Counted from the first letter of the stretch, positions 1 to 8,161 are shown. The stretch is 20,195 bases of DNA from Zymomonas sp. (GCA_027489105.1 JAIYAJ010000059.1:1-20195); one strand, 5' to 3'. Made by a program: numbers and translations. The notes: generated from the letters alone by a model not told the origin.

Positions 1-589
1 AGGGATTGTCGGCCTTGCGGCTGATCTTGTCGATCTCGTCGATATAGACGATGCCACGCTGCGCGCGCTCGACATTGTAATCGGACGCCTGCAGCAGCTT
101 CAGAATGATGTTTTCGACGTCCTCGCCGACATAACCGGCCTCGGTCAGCGTCGTCGCATCGGCCATCGTAAACGGCACGTCGAGCAGACGCGCCATCGTC
201 TGGGCTAGCAGCGTCTTGCCCGAGCCGGTTGGGCCCACGAGCAGGATGTTCGACTTGGCGAGCTCGACCTCGGCACCCTTGGCGCCATGGTTGAGCCGCT
301 TGTAATGGTTGTGAACCGCAACCGAGAGCACCCGCTTGGCTTTGGCCTGACCGATCACATATTGATCGAGATGTTCGCAGATTTCATGCGGGGTCGGAAC
401 GCCGCCATCCTTCTTGCTGACCAGGGCGCCCTTGGTCTCTTCGCGAATGATGTCGTTGCAGAGTTCGACGCACTCGTCGCAGATGAACACCGTGGGGCCA
501 GCAATCAGTTTGCGAACCTCGTGCTGCGACTTGCCGCAGAATGAGCAGTACAAAGTGCTCTTCGAGTCGCCGCCGGTCAACTTCGTCAT
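1..589 (-). CDS. clpX: ATP-dependent Clp protease ATP-binding subunit ClpX (5' part, truncated by window edge)
   Basis: ClpX is the AAA+ unfoldase that recognises tagged or damaged proteins and feeds them into the ClpP chamber in the cytoplasm. The 196 visible residues hold a complete N-terminal C4 zinc-binding domain (C15, C18, C37, C40), Walker A GPTGSGKT at 119-126, the pore-loop motif GYVG at 152-155 and Walker B IVYIDEID at 180-187. The family is usually about 420 residues, so roughly half lies beyond the left edge. The ATG at 587-589 begins the typical [12 protein letters not shown] start and has an AGGA Shine-Dalgarno 8 bases upstream (598-601). It lies downstream of clpP on the same strand, but a strong terminator sits between them, so it probably relies on its own promoter. 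Confidence 0.97.
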   Translation of the reverse strand, partial: MTKLTGGDSKSTLYCSFCGKSQHEVRKLIAGPTVFICDECVELCNDIIREETKGALVSKKDGGVPTPHEICEHLDQYVIGQAKAKRVLSVAVHNHYKRLNHGAKGAEVELAKSNILLVGPTGSGKTLLAQTMARLLDVPFTMADATTLTEAGYVGEDVENIILKLLQASDYNVERAQRGIVYIDEIDKISRKADNP

Positions 590-694
590 AAACTAGATCC
601 TGACTCCACTGGGGATCGGTCGCATCCTAAACACGTCCATCCCCTTCTCACAACCACCTTAAGAAGCGATGATCAATCCGGTGGTTCCCTTTGG

Positions 695-722
695 ATATGG
701 GTACCTTGGGCCAGCACGCAAG
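695..722 (-). promoter_or_regulatory. Candidate heat-shock (RpoH-like) promoter of clpX
   Basis: On the minus strand CTTGCGT (716-722) is followed by a 13-base spacer and ACCCATAT (695-702). This resembles the sigma-32 pattern CTTGAAA-N(11-16)-CCCCATNT: the CTTG core is kept and the -10 box matches at 7 of 8 positions. Transcription would begin about 100 bases before the clpX start and after the clpP terminator. The match was made by eye and no start site is known. Confidence 0.45.
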
Positions 723-779
723 CGCCGATACGGCAAGCCGTCCTCCGGCTTCACGTCGATCCGACCGGAAAATCCGCGC

Positions 780-820
780 AAAAAACAAGGCGCGCCCCTC
801 CTTCGATCGAGGGGCGCGCC
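780..820 (-). terminator. Rho-independent terminator of clpP
   Basis: A perfect 12-bp inverted repeat, GGCGCGCCCCTC at 789-800 and its complement at 809-820, encloses an 8-base loop. On the minus strand it is followed directly by TTGTTTTTT (788-780). It begins about 30 bases after the clpP stop codon, so it should end clpP transcription before clpX. The rest of the 590-850 gap holds only the clpX leader and promoter candidate. Confidence 0.93.
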
Positions 821-850
821 TCGCCATCACCGTGCGAGACGGCGCAGCGC

Positions 851-1507
851 TCAGGCTGCGGCTGCCTCATCGGCAGGGCTCGGACGCTTGTCGAACACCT
901 CGTCGATAAGACCGAAGGCCTTGGCCTCGTCGGCTTCCATGAACTTGTCACGATCCATCGCCGCCTCGATCGCCTCGATCGACTGTTTGGTATATTTTGC
1001 GTAGAGCGAGTTCAGGCGATGCCGCATGCGCAAGATCTCGCGCGCCTGAATCTCGATATCGGCGGCCATGCCCTGCGCACCGCCCGACGGCTGATGCACC
1101 ATGATCCGCGAATTGGTCAGCGCCACGCGCATTCCGGGCTCGCCGGCGGCGAGCAGGAAGCTGCCCATCGACGCGGCCTGACCGATGCACAGCGTGCCGA
1201 CGCGCGGGCGGATATACTGCATCGTGTCGTGGATCGAGAGACCCGCCGTCACCACGCCGCCCGGCGAGTTGATATACATATAGATGTCCTTCTTCGGATT
1301 TTCCGATTCGAGGAACAGCAACTGGGCGACGATCAGCGAAGCCATATGGTCTTCGACCTGCCCGGTGACGAAGATGATTCGTTCACGCAGCAGGCGCGAA
1401 TAGATGTCGAAGCTCCGTTCGCCGCGGTTCGACTGCTCGATCACCACAGGAACCAGCGCGCCAGACTCCGGATTCAGGAATTGGCCGGTTTCGAACGGAT
1501 TCTGCAT
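851..1507 (-). CDS. clpP: ATP-dependent Clp protease proteolytic subunit ClpP
   Basis: ClpP is the serine peptidase that forms the tetradecameric degradation chamber used by ClpX and ClpA in the cytoplasm. The 218-residue product has the catalytic triad S113 (in GQAASMGS), H138 (in IMVHQPSGG) and D187 (in MDRDKF), with spacing equal to that of classical ClpP. It also has the NSPGG oxyanion segment at 80-84. I chose the ATG at 1505-1507 (MQNPFETG) because GAAGGA at 1519-1524 is a good Shine-Dalgarno and the family starts here. An in-frame extension to 1612 is open but looks non-coding. clpX follows downstream behind a terminator. Confidence 0.97.
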   Translation of the reverse strand: MQNPFETGQFLNPESGALVPVVIEQSNRGERSFDIYSRLLRERIIFVTGQVEDHMASLIVAQLLFLESENPKKDIYMYINSPGGVVTAGLSIHDTMQYIRPRVGTLCIGQAASMGSFLLAAGEPGMRVALTNSRIMVHQPSGGAQGMAADIEIQAREILRMRHRLNSLYAKYTKQSIEAIEAAMDRDKFMEADEAKAFGLIDEVFDKRPSPADEAAAA

Positions 1508-1542
1508 GGATGAATTGGTCCTTCGTTTTTGTATCCTGCCCA

Positions 1543-1571
1543 ACATCGGCCTTTGCTGCCGGGGATTCAAG
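1543..1571 (-). promoter_or_regulatory. Candidate heat-shock (RpoH-like) promoter of clpP
   Basis: CTTGAAT (1565-1571, minus strand) is followed by a 14-base spacer and GCCGATGT (1543-1550). The -35 box is near-consensus for sigma-32 and the -10 box matches CCCCATNT at 5 of 7 defined positions. The predicted start is about 28 bases before the clpP ATG. The 131-base gap also has to hold the promoter of the divergent membrane protein gene, for which I see no clear match. Confidence 0.45.
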
Positions 1572-1638
1572 AGGGTCCTGAAATCACTGGCGCTCCCGTA
1601 ACCGATCGGCAAGATGGTGGCATGTTAGGGGTTGATAG

Positions 1639-2985
1639 ATGCTGAAGACGATGCGGGCGGAAAGCATCCTGCGCCGGGGGGCTCTGGGCATCGGGGTCGG
1701 CTTCGTCGCCGGTCTCCTGCTGTTCGCGCTGTTCGCGCTCGGCAACCGCGCGAGCCTTGGCCGCGAGCTGCCTCTGGCCGAAGCCCATGTCCGGCAGGCC
1801 TTCGCCACGGCCGCGCTGCAGAATGAGGACTGGCTCGTCGGCAACACCGATATCGGTCGGCACCAGTATAATGACTGCCTGATCCTTTACATGGCGATCG
1901 ACCAGCAGGCTCCTGCGGACCAGCTGGCAGTCAGCCCGGTCAAACCCGTTCAGCGCACTGACGAGACGATGTGCGGCGCGCTGCGCGCCTATGCCTCAGG
2001 CGACCATGAGGCCGGACGGACCGGGCTCTTCTATCATCAATATATCCACGGCCACACGATGCTCGTTCGCTATCTGTTGCCGCTCGCGTCCGTGGAGCAG
2101 ATTCGCACCGCCTATCATCTCCTCCAGACCCTGCTCGTCCTTTCGGGCTTGATGGTCGCGATGCTGGCGCTGGCCAGCGGCCGACGGCCGACCGAAAGTC
2201 TGGTCTGGCTGATCGTCTTTCTCGCGCTGTCGCGCTGGTTCGGCCTCGAATCCTACGGGCAGTCGCTGAGCCATGCGCCGTCGGACGCGATCATTCTGCT
2301 CTATCTGTTGTTCCTCGCCATGGCATCCGCGCGCGGCGGGCTGGGTCGCCGGACCTCGCTTATTGCCGCCGCTCTGTTCGGCGCTGCGACGGCCATTTTC
2401 GAGTTCCTGACCGGCGGCATTCCCTTCGGCCTCGCCATCATCATCGGCGGGCTGCCCTTCGCACTGCGCGACGCCCCACCGCGCGAGATCGCCGAACAGG
2501 TGGTCGAAGCGCTGTTCGCCTTCTGCGCGGCGGTCGCGACCTGCATGGTCCTGAAACTTCTATTGGCGCTTTCGGTCTTCGGCCTCGAATCCTTCCGCGA
2601 AAGCGCCGCGCAGCTGGGCGTTCGCCTCGGCATGGGCGAGCAGCAGCCCGACCTCGGTCCGGTCAAGCTGGCCAAGTCCTTGGTCAAGGGTCTCAATTCG
2701 CTCGCGGCGGGCATGCATGTTCTGGCCGGCGCGATGCTGGCGACCGCAATCGCCTTCGGAGTGTGGAGTGCCCGCCTGCTGCTCGCCAGCGGTCATCCGA
2801 CCCTCCGTGCCCGCACCCTGCATCTGCTCCTGTCCAACCTCGCGATCGTCGCCATGCTCGGCCTGCTGTGGCAGCACACCGCGATCCACGCCTGGTTCAT
2901 GGACCGGCTGTTCGTCTGGACCATCGCGAGCGGCTTCGCTTTGTTCGCGATGGCGATCCTCCACCGCAGGCACCTCGCCCGGTAG
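1639..2985 (+). CDS. Multi-pass membrane protein of unknown function
   Basis: I do not recognise this 448-residue protein. It has one N-terminal membrane segment (about 14-36) and a long, probably periplasmic loop (about 37-158) containing YNDC (77-80), a second cysteine at 112 and an HGH at 137-139. Roughly eight further hydrophobic segments follow from about residue 160 to 441, and the C terminus is short and basic. A single early helix, a large extracytoplasmic loop and many later helices resemble the layout of GT-C type glycosyltransferases, but I see no diagnostic motif, so that is a guess. The ATG at 1639 has AGGGG about 9 bases upstream; residue 5 is an alternative Met. It is divergent from clpP and convergent with tig, so it is probably transcribed alone. 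Confidence 0.85.
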   Translation: MLKTMRAESILRRGALGIGVGFVAGLLLFALFALGNRASLGRELPLAEAHVRQAFATAALQNEDWLVGNTDIGRHQYNDCLILYMAIDQQAPADQLAVSPVKPVQRTDETMCGALRAYASGDHEAGRTGLFYHQYIHGHTMLVRYLLPLASVEQIRTAYHLLQTLLVLSGLMVAMLALASGRRPTESLVWLIVFLALSRWFGLESYGQSLSHAPSDAIILLYLLFLAMASARGGLGRRTSLIAAALFGAATAIFEFLTGGIPFGLAIIIGGLPFALRDAPPREIAEQVVEALFAFCAAVATCMVLKLLLALSVFGLESFRESAAQLGVRLGMGEQQPDLGPVKLAKSLVKGLNSLAAGMHVLAGAMLATAIAFGVWSARLLLASGHPTLRARTLHLLLSNLAIVAMLGLLWQHTAIHAWFMDRLFVWTIASGFALFAMAILHRRHLAR

Positions 2986-2991
2986 CGACCC

Positions 2992-3022
2992 AAACAAAAA
3001 GGCCGGACATCGCTGCCCGGCC
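2992..3022 (-). terminator. Rho-independent terminator of tig
   Basis: On the minus strand the stem GGCCGG/CCGGCC (3017-3022 with 3001-3006, 10-base loop) is followed by TTTTTGTTT (3000-2992). It starts about 25 bases after the tig stop codon. The plus strand lacks a T-run after the stem, so it probably does not serve the membrane protein gene, which ends at 2985. Confidence 0.75.
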
Positions 3023-3047
3023 TCTTCGCTGACTGTCGTCCGGCGGA

Positions 3048-4646
3048 TTACTCGGCCGGAGCGGCCTTCTTCTTGGCCGGCGCCTTCTTGGCGGGAGCGG
3101 CTTCGCCGTCCTCGGCCTTGGCAGCGGCGGCCTTCTTGGCCGGGGCCTTCTTCGGCGCAGGTGCGGCTTCCTCTACCGCTGCCTCGTCGGCCTTCTCCTT
3201 CTTGGGAGCGGCCTTCTTGGCGGCAGGCTTCTTGGCCGGTTCGGCATGGCCATGGTCATGGTCGTGATCATGGTTGCAATCCGGACCGTGGACGTGGCCC
3301 TTGCCGATCGTGTCGTCGTCGGCCTCGATCGCGGCTTCCAGCTCCTCGCGCGTCACTTCGCGGTCGGTGATCTCGGCCTTGCCGAACAGGAAGTCGATGA
3401 CCTTGTCCTCATACAGCGGCGCGCGCAGCTGGGCGGCGGCCATCGGATCCTGCTGCAGATACTGGACGAAGCGCTCGCGGTCCTTCGGCTGATACTGGAA
3501 GGCAGCCTGCTGGATCAGGCGCTGCATTTCCTGCGCGCTGACCTCGACGCCGTTCTGCTGGCCGATCTCCGACAGGAGCAGGCCGAGGCGAACGCGGCGC
3601 TCGGCGATCGCGCGATAATCGTCACGATCCTTCTCCATGTCGGCGCGGGCGGCCTCGGGGTCTTCCTCGTGCGTCGCCTCATGCTCCAGCTGCTGCCAGA
3701 TCTGAGCGAACTCGGCCTCGACCATCGACGGCGGAACCGGGAAGTCGTGGCCGGCGGCGAGCTGGTCGAGCAGCTTGCGCTTCATGTGGGTGCGGGTCAG
3801 GCCGTTGAGCTCCTGCTCGATCTGGCCCTTCACCAGCTCGCGCAGCTGGTCGATGCCCTGCAGGCCCAGTGTCTTGGCGAACTCGTCGTCGATCTTGGTC
3901 TCGCCCGGAACGCGGACGTCGGTGACGGTGACTTCGAACACCGCAGCCTTACCGGCCAGCGACTTCTCGCCATAATCTTCCGGGAAGGTCACGTTCAGCG
4001 AGCGCGATTCGCCCTTCTTGACGCCTTCCAGCTGCGCTTCGAAACCGGGGATCAGGCGGCCCGAGCCGAGCTCGACCGACATGCCGGTGCCGGTGCCGCC
4101 CTCGAAGGCGACGCCGTCGACGCTGCCGGCGAAGTCCATGACCACAAGGTCGCCCTCGACGGCCGGATGGCCTTCCATGGCGTCCTGATACTGCTTCTGC
4201 TGCGACGCGATGCGCTCGATCTGGCTGTCGATCTCGTCGGCGGCGGCCGGAACGGTCAGGCGCTCGAGCTTCAGGCCTTCGATCGCCGGTGCGGGCACCT
4301 CGGGGAGCACTTCGAGCTCGACCTTCAGCGCCACATCCTTGCCGGTTTCATAGTCGCCGTCGACGAGTTCGACCGAAGGCTGCATCGCGGGGCGGAGCTT
4401 CTGCTCGGCCAGCAGCTGCTGCACGCCGTCCTGAACCGCCTTGTTGAGCACGTCCTGCTCGATCGCCGGACCGTGCATCTTCTTGATCAGGTTGGCGGGA
4501 ACCTTGCCGGGGCGGAAGCCGGGCATGCGGATCTGCGGCGCGATCGTCTTGATCTCCGCTTCGATGCGCTTGGCGACATCATTGGCGGGGATCGTCAGCG
4601 TATAGGCGCGCTTCAGGCCCTCATTGAGCGTTTCGACAGTCTGCAT
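3048..4646 (-). CDS. tig: Trigger factor, with long His-rich and Lys/Ala/Pro-rich C-terminal tail
   Basis: Trigger factor is the ribosome-bound chaperone and peptidyl-prolyl isomerase that meets nascent chains at the exit tunnel. The 532-residue product has the ribosome-docking signature GFRPGKVP at 43-50, an FKBP-type isomerase domain at about 163-247 (starting GDLVVMDFAG) and the helical chaperone region to about 440. Most homologues end near residue 430-450. This one adds a histidine-rich segment (451-467, eight His with one Cys) and then about 65 residues of KKAP/KKAA-like repeats. I chose MQTVETL at 4644-4646 because it is the conserved start; an in-frame ATG two codons earlier (4652) has AGAGG just upstream and is possible. 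An open frame continues upstream through the tRNA gene but is not coding. tRNA-Leu lies 68 bases upstream on the same strand. Confidence 0.96.
   Translation of the reverse strand: MQTVETLNEGLKRAYTLTIPANDVAKRIEAEIKTIAPQIRMPGFRPGKVPANLIKKMHGPAIEQDVLNKAVQDGVQQLLAEQKLRPAMQPSVELVDGDYETGKDVALKVELEVLPEVPAPAIEGLKLERLTVPAAADEIDSQIERIASQQKQYQDAMEGHPAVEGDLVVMDFAGSVDGVAFEGGTGTGMSVELGSGRLIPGFEAQLEGVKKGESRSLNVTFPEDYGEKSLAGKAAVFEVTVTDVRVPGETKIDDEFAKTLGLQGIDQLRELVKGQIEQELNGLTRTHMKRKLLDQLAAGHDFPVPPSMVEAEFAQIWQQLEHEATHEEDPEAARADMEKDRDDYRAIAERRVRLGLLLSEIGQQNGVEVSAQEMQRLIQQAAFQYQPKDRERFVQYLQQDPMAAAQLRAPLYEDKVIDFLFGKAEITDREVTREELEAAIEADDDTIGKGHVHGPDCNHDHDHDHGHAEPAKKPAAKKAAPKKEKADEAAVEEAAPAPKKAPAKKAAAAKAEDGEAAPAKKAPAKKKAAPAE
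3059..3240 (-). repeat. Degenerate tandem repeats encoding the KKAP/KKAA tail of trigger factor
   Basis: The plus strand shows many imperfect copies of GCCTTCTTGGC-like units, for example near 3062, 3081, 3130 and 3211. They encode Lys-Lys-Ala-Pro-type blocks. Immediately beyond, 3245-3275 holds short CATGGT-like units that encode His-Asp and His-Gly pairs. Such DNA tends to vary in copy number between strains. Confidence 0.7.
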
Positions 4647-4714
4647 GGGTCGCATCCAACCTCTATCTCGAGAAAATCTTGGTCGATCCCGCTTCGCGCG
4701 CCAAGGGCGGAAGC

Positions 4715-4799
4715 TGGTGCGGGCGAAGGGACTCGAACCCCCACATCTTGCGATACTGGAACCTAAATCCAGCGCGTCTACCAGTTCCGCCACGCCCGC
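4715..4799 (-). tRNA. tRNA-Leu (anticodon UAG)
   Basis: The 85-base minus-strand gene begins GCGGGCG and ends CGCCCGC-A-CCA, giving a perfect 7-bp acceptor stem with an encoded CCA. The anticodon arm is CTGGA-TTTAGGT-TCCAG, which puts UAG at positions 34-36 with G37, and so reads CUN leucine codons. The long variable arm (TATCGCAAGATG region) marks a class II tRNA, as expected for leucine. The T-loop reads GGTTCGAGTCC. Its 3' end faces tig. Confidence 0.97.
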
Positions 4800-4824
4800 A
4801 AAAAAGGACCGCCGGTCGGCGCGC

Positions 4825-4852
4825 TCTATAGCAACATGCGAGGCGAGTACAA
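4825..4852 (-). promoter_or_regulatory. Sigma-70-type promoter of tRNA-Leu (possibly also tig)
   Basis: On the minus strand TTGTAC (4847-4852) and TATAGA (4825-4830) are separated by 16 bases. The predicted start lies about 18 bases before the tRNA 5' end. No obvious terminator lies between the tRNA and tig, so tig may be read from here too. Confidence 0.65.
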
Positions 4853-4880
4853 CCCGGCGCATGACAAGGCGGTTTCGATG

Positions 4881-4897
4881 CCCGCCCGATAGGCGGG
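4881..4897. repeat. Small inverted repeat (CCCGCC-cgata-GGCGGG)
   Basis: A 6-bp perfect GC stem with a 5-base loop lies between the end of the 1046-residue gene and the tRNA promoter. It could end transcription of the large gene, but no T-run follows on the minus strand. Confidence 0.4.
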
Positions 4898-4947
4898 AGA
4901 CGTCCTGAACGGCGAGCGTGACAGCGTTATGACGACCGCGCCCGAGG

Positions 4948-7900
4948 TCAGCGCTGCACCGCCAGCGCCGGGTTGTTGCTCGCCTGCAGGAAGTGGAACC
5001 ACCCCTCCCCGGCCATCTCGCCGCGCTTCAGCTCTTCAGCCTTCTTTTGTTCGCGCCAGCCATTGGCCGTCTTCTGCGCGGCGACGATGTCCTCGCCCTC
5101 CTGGCCGAGCAGATAACGCAGCCAGGAGGGGGCCGCGATCAGCTGGTCCATCGACTGCCCGTCGCGCCGGATCGGCCCCTGATCACCGATGAAGACGTCC
5201 CAGCTGGGCGCCTGCCCCCACAGCCCGGCCAGATCGCGGTAGCTGCGCGGCAGGCGGGACACGTCGCCGCCCACCGCGCGGACATGGTCGGCCGACCAGA
5301 TGCCGAGCATATAGTCGGTGCCCCCGAGCGGCGGGTGCAACGCGCCCTCGTTGATCCGCCCGACCACGCGAATCCGGTGCATGCGGATCAGCCAGTCGAC
5401 GATCGTCCGTACCTTGGGCGAAGCTTCGCGCAGCGCCGCATTGAACCCCATCTTCTCGCCGGCTGCCAGCGCGGTCAGCCAATAGCCGATGCCGAACTCA
5501 TGCTGGTGGAGCAGCCGATCCTCCTCCTGATTGACGATGCCGAAATGGGGCGCGGCCGCGAACACGGCGAGCCGCATGTCGACCCGCCCCTCGGGCATCA
5601 GATTGTCGGGCGGATTCAGGAAGCCCGGCGTGCTCGCATAATAGCGATCGTGAAAGGCCTCGAAGTCGAAGGTCGCGAAGTCGAGCACCTCCTTGCGGCT
5701 GTAGAGCCGGGTGGAGCCGGCGCTGGCGGTCTTCCAGGCCAGGGCGGCGTGCATATAGGCCCAGGCCCCCTCGCGCGAAGACCACAGCGCCAGCCACTGA
5801 TCGCCGATGATGTCGTTCGAATAGAGGCGGTTCTGGTCCCAGAAACGATGGCCGAGAAAGGCGAATTCGGGTGTCCGGAACAAAATACTGCCCCATCCGG
5901 GGAATTGATGGCCGTGAAGCTTGTCGACCTGGAAGGTGCCGAAATAGGGCCGGTCGGGGGCATCGCCTGCATAGGGCACCGATACCCTGAGCGGGTTGAC
6001 GCCCTGCAGCCATCCCGCAACGCGCCCGCCCTGCTGGTACCAGGCCTGCGACGCCGGCAGCCCCTGATCGCCGGGGCCGTAATAATGGTTGCGCAGCTTG
6101 ATCGGTCGTCGGGCATTGCCCTTGAACAACGGCACGTTGCGGCCCTTCTCGAAGGCATGGACCGCGTCCGAGACATAGCCGGTCAGATAGTCGAGCGCGA
6201 TCGACCGCCAGGGCGTCCCGTCATGCGGCCGCAGGCCATTGGGCAGGTTCATGTGCCAGACGATGGGCTCCGAGATGATCTGTCGATCGTCCCGGATGCC
6301 ACCCGAACCGGTCACTGGCGAGCGGCCCTGGATGTTGAACGGCGTATATTCGAGCCAGAGCGCCGCATTCGCCGCCATCGAATTGGCCGTGTAGAGCAAG
6401 CTCGGATAGGGATCGCGCGTCCGCCCCGTCCGGCCGACCATCGTCCGGTAATCGCTCTGCTTCCACGGGATGACGCGGATATTGCCGAAGCCGTTGGCCT
6501 GCCCTTCATTGCCCGCGCCGCCGCTGAAGATGCGCAGGTCATAGCCGTTGACCGAATAGTCGAGATGACTGCCGAAAGGGATGCTGAGGTCGAGCAGCGG
6601 CACCGAGGCGCGGATCAGGCCCTGATCATGGCTGCCGGGGTCGCGGCTGCGCCAGATGATCCCCGAGCGCACGGTGCCGTGCGGGTACCAGCGATGCTCC
6701 TTGCTGGTCATCGCGCAGCCGCGCCCGTCGCTGGGGCCGCCAAAATGGCGGGGGATGTCGAGGCCGTTGAGGGGGCCGCCATCGGGCCGCTCGACCGTCG
6801 CAATTACCCGGTCGTCGCGGTCGACTATGCGCCATTTGTGCGGGACCATATAGGCGTTGCGGCCCGAAGGATCGCCGAAGGGATTGTCCGGCATCACGCT
6901 GTCGTCCCAATCATAGCCGAACTGGAACTGGACATAGTCACCGCTGCGGATCGCCTCGCAGCGATAGGCGATGCCGCCGATCACGGGGACCGGACCTTGT
7001 GGCAGGCATTCGATCCAGGCCGGCATGGCGGCACCCAGCGTCGCATCCTCGAACCGGCAATTCTGGGCGGCGGGCCGGGTCATGACCAGCGCGTTCGGGT
7101 GATCGACCGCCCGTCCCGACGACCAGTCCTCGAGCACCGCCTTATAAGCCGCACCCGCCGGCACCTCGAGCGAACCGATGGTGATGTCGATCGTCCCGAC
7201 CGATCCGTCCGGTGCGCGCCAAGCCAGCGTGCGCGGCGGCTGGGGCTGCGCCACAGCTCGGGCGTCAACGACGAGCTTCGGCAAATCCAGTCCCTTGAAA
7301 GGTCCCGTAGAAACAGATGGATAGGACAGGTTGGTGACAGGACGATCAAAGCTCAGCGTGATCTGCTTGACCACCATGCCGTCTGCCGCCTGTCGCGCAT
7401 TGCCGAGCACGGCATTGACCCACAGGTCCATCGCCGGGGTCAGGCGCGGCTTGATCTTCGTCGGGAACGGGCCACCCGCAGGCTTGCCGTCGATGAAGAA
7501 GGACAGAAAGCCGCCCGGCTTGCCCGGTGCATTGCGCCATTCGAGTTCGAGCAACTGCTCGGTCCCCGGCTTGCGCATCACCGTGCTGAAGAAACCGCCC
7601 TCGGCCGCATCGTCGCGGGTGATCAACGCCTCGAGCTGGTCGGAGCCATAGCGCGTCGTGAGAAGCACCGCGCCGACACCCCAGTCCATCAGATAGCAGA
7701 GCAGCGCCCCGTCGGCCCGGGGGACGATTCCGCGAAAGGAGCAGCGCAACCGGCTCGGGGCCTGCGAACTCAGCCGGTCACCGCTCGACGGAAAGTCCAG
7801 TCCCAGCGGCTTGGAATGAAGCGAGCTGTCCTTGTTGAGCCTGATGCCCGCCGGCCCCGACACCGCAGGACCGCTGGCGACGAGCGGGATCCGGCCTGAC

Positions 7901-8088
7901 AGCGCGTCACCCTGACCGATCGCCATGGTCGACGGTCCGGCGAAACTCCAGTCGACCCGCACCGCGCGGGTGGAGACGGTCGCGACTTCACGCGCGAGCG
8001 GAAGACCGTCCGGAACCGAAAGCTGATAATCGCCGCTACCCGCAGAAAGGTTCAGCGGAATGACGGAGCCGGGATCGCCATAGATCAT
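4948..8088 (-). CDS. Large protein of unknown function (1046 residues), possibly glycan-binding or glycan-active
   Basis: I do not recognise this gene. The minus-strand frame is the real one: the product is rich in Trp, Tyr, Gly and Phe, whereas the long opposite frame is Arg/His/Ala-rich as antisense frames usually are. About 90-255 looks beta-rich and resembles a concanavalin/LamG-like sandwich (FFIDGKPAGGPFPTK, then MDLWVNAVLGN). About 370-600 is again beta-rich with many aromatics. About 690-960 is mostly helical with repeated Trp/Tyr/His segments such as HQHEFGIGYWLTALAAGE, which could be an alpha/alpha toroid as in polysaccharide lyases and hydrolases. That fold guess is inference only. 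The start at 8086-8088 cannot be moved upstream because a TGA lies three codons before it. No signal peptide or membrane helix is visible and no strong Shine-Dalgarno precedes it. It lies 82 bases after gatB on the same strand. Confidence 0.85.
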   Translation of the reverse strand: MIYGDPGSVIPLNLSAGSGDYQLSVPDGLPLAREVATVSTRAVRVDWSFAGPSTMAIGQGDALSGRIPLVASGPAVSGPAGIRLNKDSSLHSKPLGLDFPSSGDRLSSQAPSRLRCSFRGIVPRADGALLCYLMDWGVGAVLLTTRYGSDQLEALITRDDAAEGGFFSTVMRKPGTEQLLELEWRNAPGKPGGFLSFFIDGKPAGGPFPTKIKPRLTPAMDLWVNAVLGNARQAADGMVVKQITLSFDRPVTNLSYPSVSTGPFKGLDLPKLVVDARAVAQPQPPRTLAWRAPDGSVGTIDITIGSLEVPAGAAYKAVLEDWSSGRAVDHPNALVMTRPAAQNCRFEDATLGAAMPAWIECLPQGPVPVIGGIAYRCEAIRSGDYVQFQFGYDWDDSVMPDNPFGDPSGRNAYMVPHKWRIVDRDDRVIATVERPDGGPLNGLDIPRHFGGPSDGRGCAMTSKEHRWYPHGTVRSGIIWRSRDPGSHDQGLIRASVPLLDLSIPFGSHLDYSVNGYDLRIFSGGAGNEGQANGFGNIRVIPWKQSDYRTMVGRTGRTRDPYPSLLYTANSMAANAALWLEYTPFNIQGRSPVTGSGGIRDDRQIISEPIVWHMNLPNGLRPHDGTPWRSIALDYLTGYVSDAVHAFEKGRNVPLFKGNARRPIKLRNHYYGPGDQGLPASQAWYQQGGRVAGWLQGVNPLRVSVPYAGDAPDRPYFGTFQVDKLHGHQFPGWGSILFRTPEFAFLGHRFWDQNRLYSNDIIGDQWLALWSSREGAWAYMHAALAWKTASAGSTRLYSRKEVLDFATFDFEAFHDRYYASTPGFLNPPDNLMPEGRVDMRLAVFAAAPHFGIVNQEEDRLLHQHEFGIGYWLTALAAGEKMGFNAALREASPKVRTIVDWLIRMHRIRVVGRINEGALHPPLGGTDYMLGIWSADHVRAVGGDVSRLPRSYRDLAGLWGQAPSWDVFIGDQGPIRRDGQSMDQLIAAPSWLRYLLGQEGEDIVAAQKTANGWREQKKAEELKRGEMAGEGWFHFLQASNNPALAVQR

Positions 8089-8135
8089 GGCCGATCATAA
8101 CGCAGAGCGGAGACTGCGCCACTCTGCAGTTGGGA

Positions 8136-8161
8136 GGCGGACGGAGCGTCGCCCGTCCGCC
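8136..8161 (-). terminator. Strong hairpin after gatB, possible terminator or transcript stabiliser
   Basis: A perfect 9-bp inverted repeat, GGCGGACGG at 8136-8144 and CCGTCCGCC at 8153-8161, has an 8-base loop. It begins 9 bases after the gatB stop and lies upstream of the 1046-residue gene. No T-run follows on either strand, so it is not a classical intrinsic terminator. Confidence 0.45.

Noticed and set aside
1508..1612. 35-residue N-terminal extension of ClpP
   Set aside because: The internal ATG at 1507 has a good Shine-Dalgarno and matches the family start; the extension covers the likely promoter.
3246..4766. 506-codon plus-strand frame
   Set aside because: Antisense to trigger factor and running into the tRNA; Leu/Arg/His-rich with no recognisable motif.
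4647..4862. In-frame 72-residue N-terminal extension of trigger factor
   Set aside because: It is the translation of the tRNA-Leu gene (the familiar GVAELVDALDLGSS artefact) plus its flanks; the conserved start is MQTVETL at 4646.
4993..7899. 968-codon open frame on the plus strand opposite the large gene
   Set aside because: The product is Arg/His/Ala-rich with no domain features, as expected for an antisense frame in GC-rich DNA; the minus-strand frame has the protein-like composition.
4715..8088. Integration of a mobile element at tRNA-Leu bringing in the large gene
   Set aside because: The tRNA 3' end faces tig, not the large gene; there is no integrase and no visible duplicate of the tRNA end.
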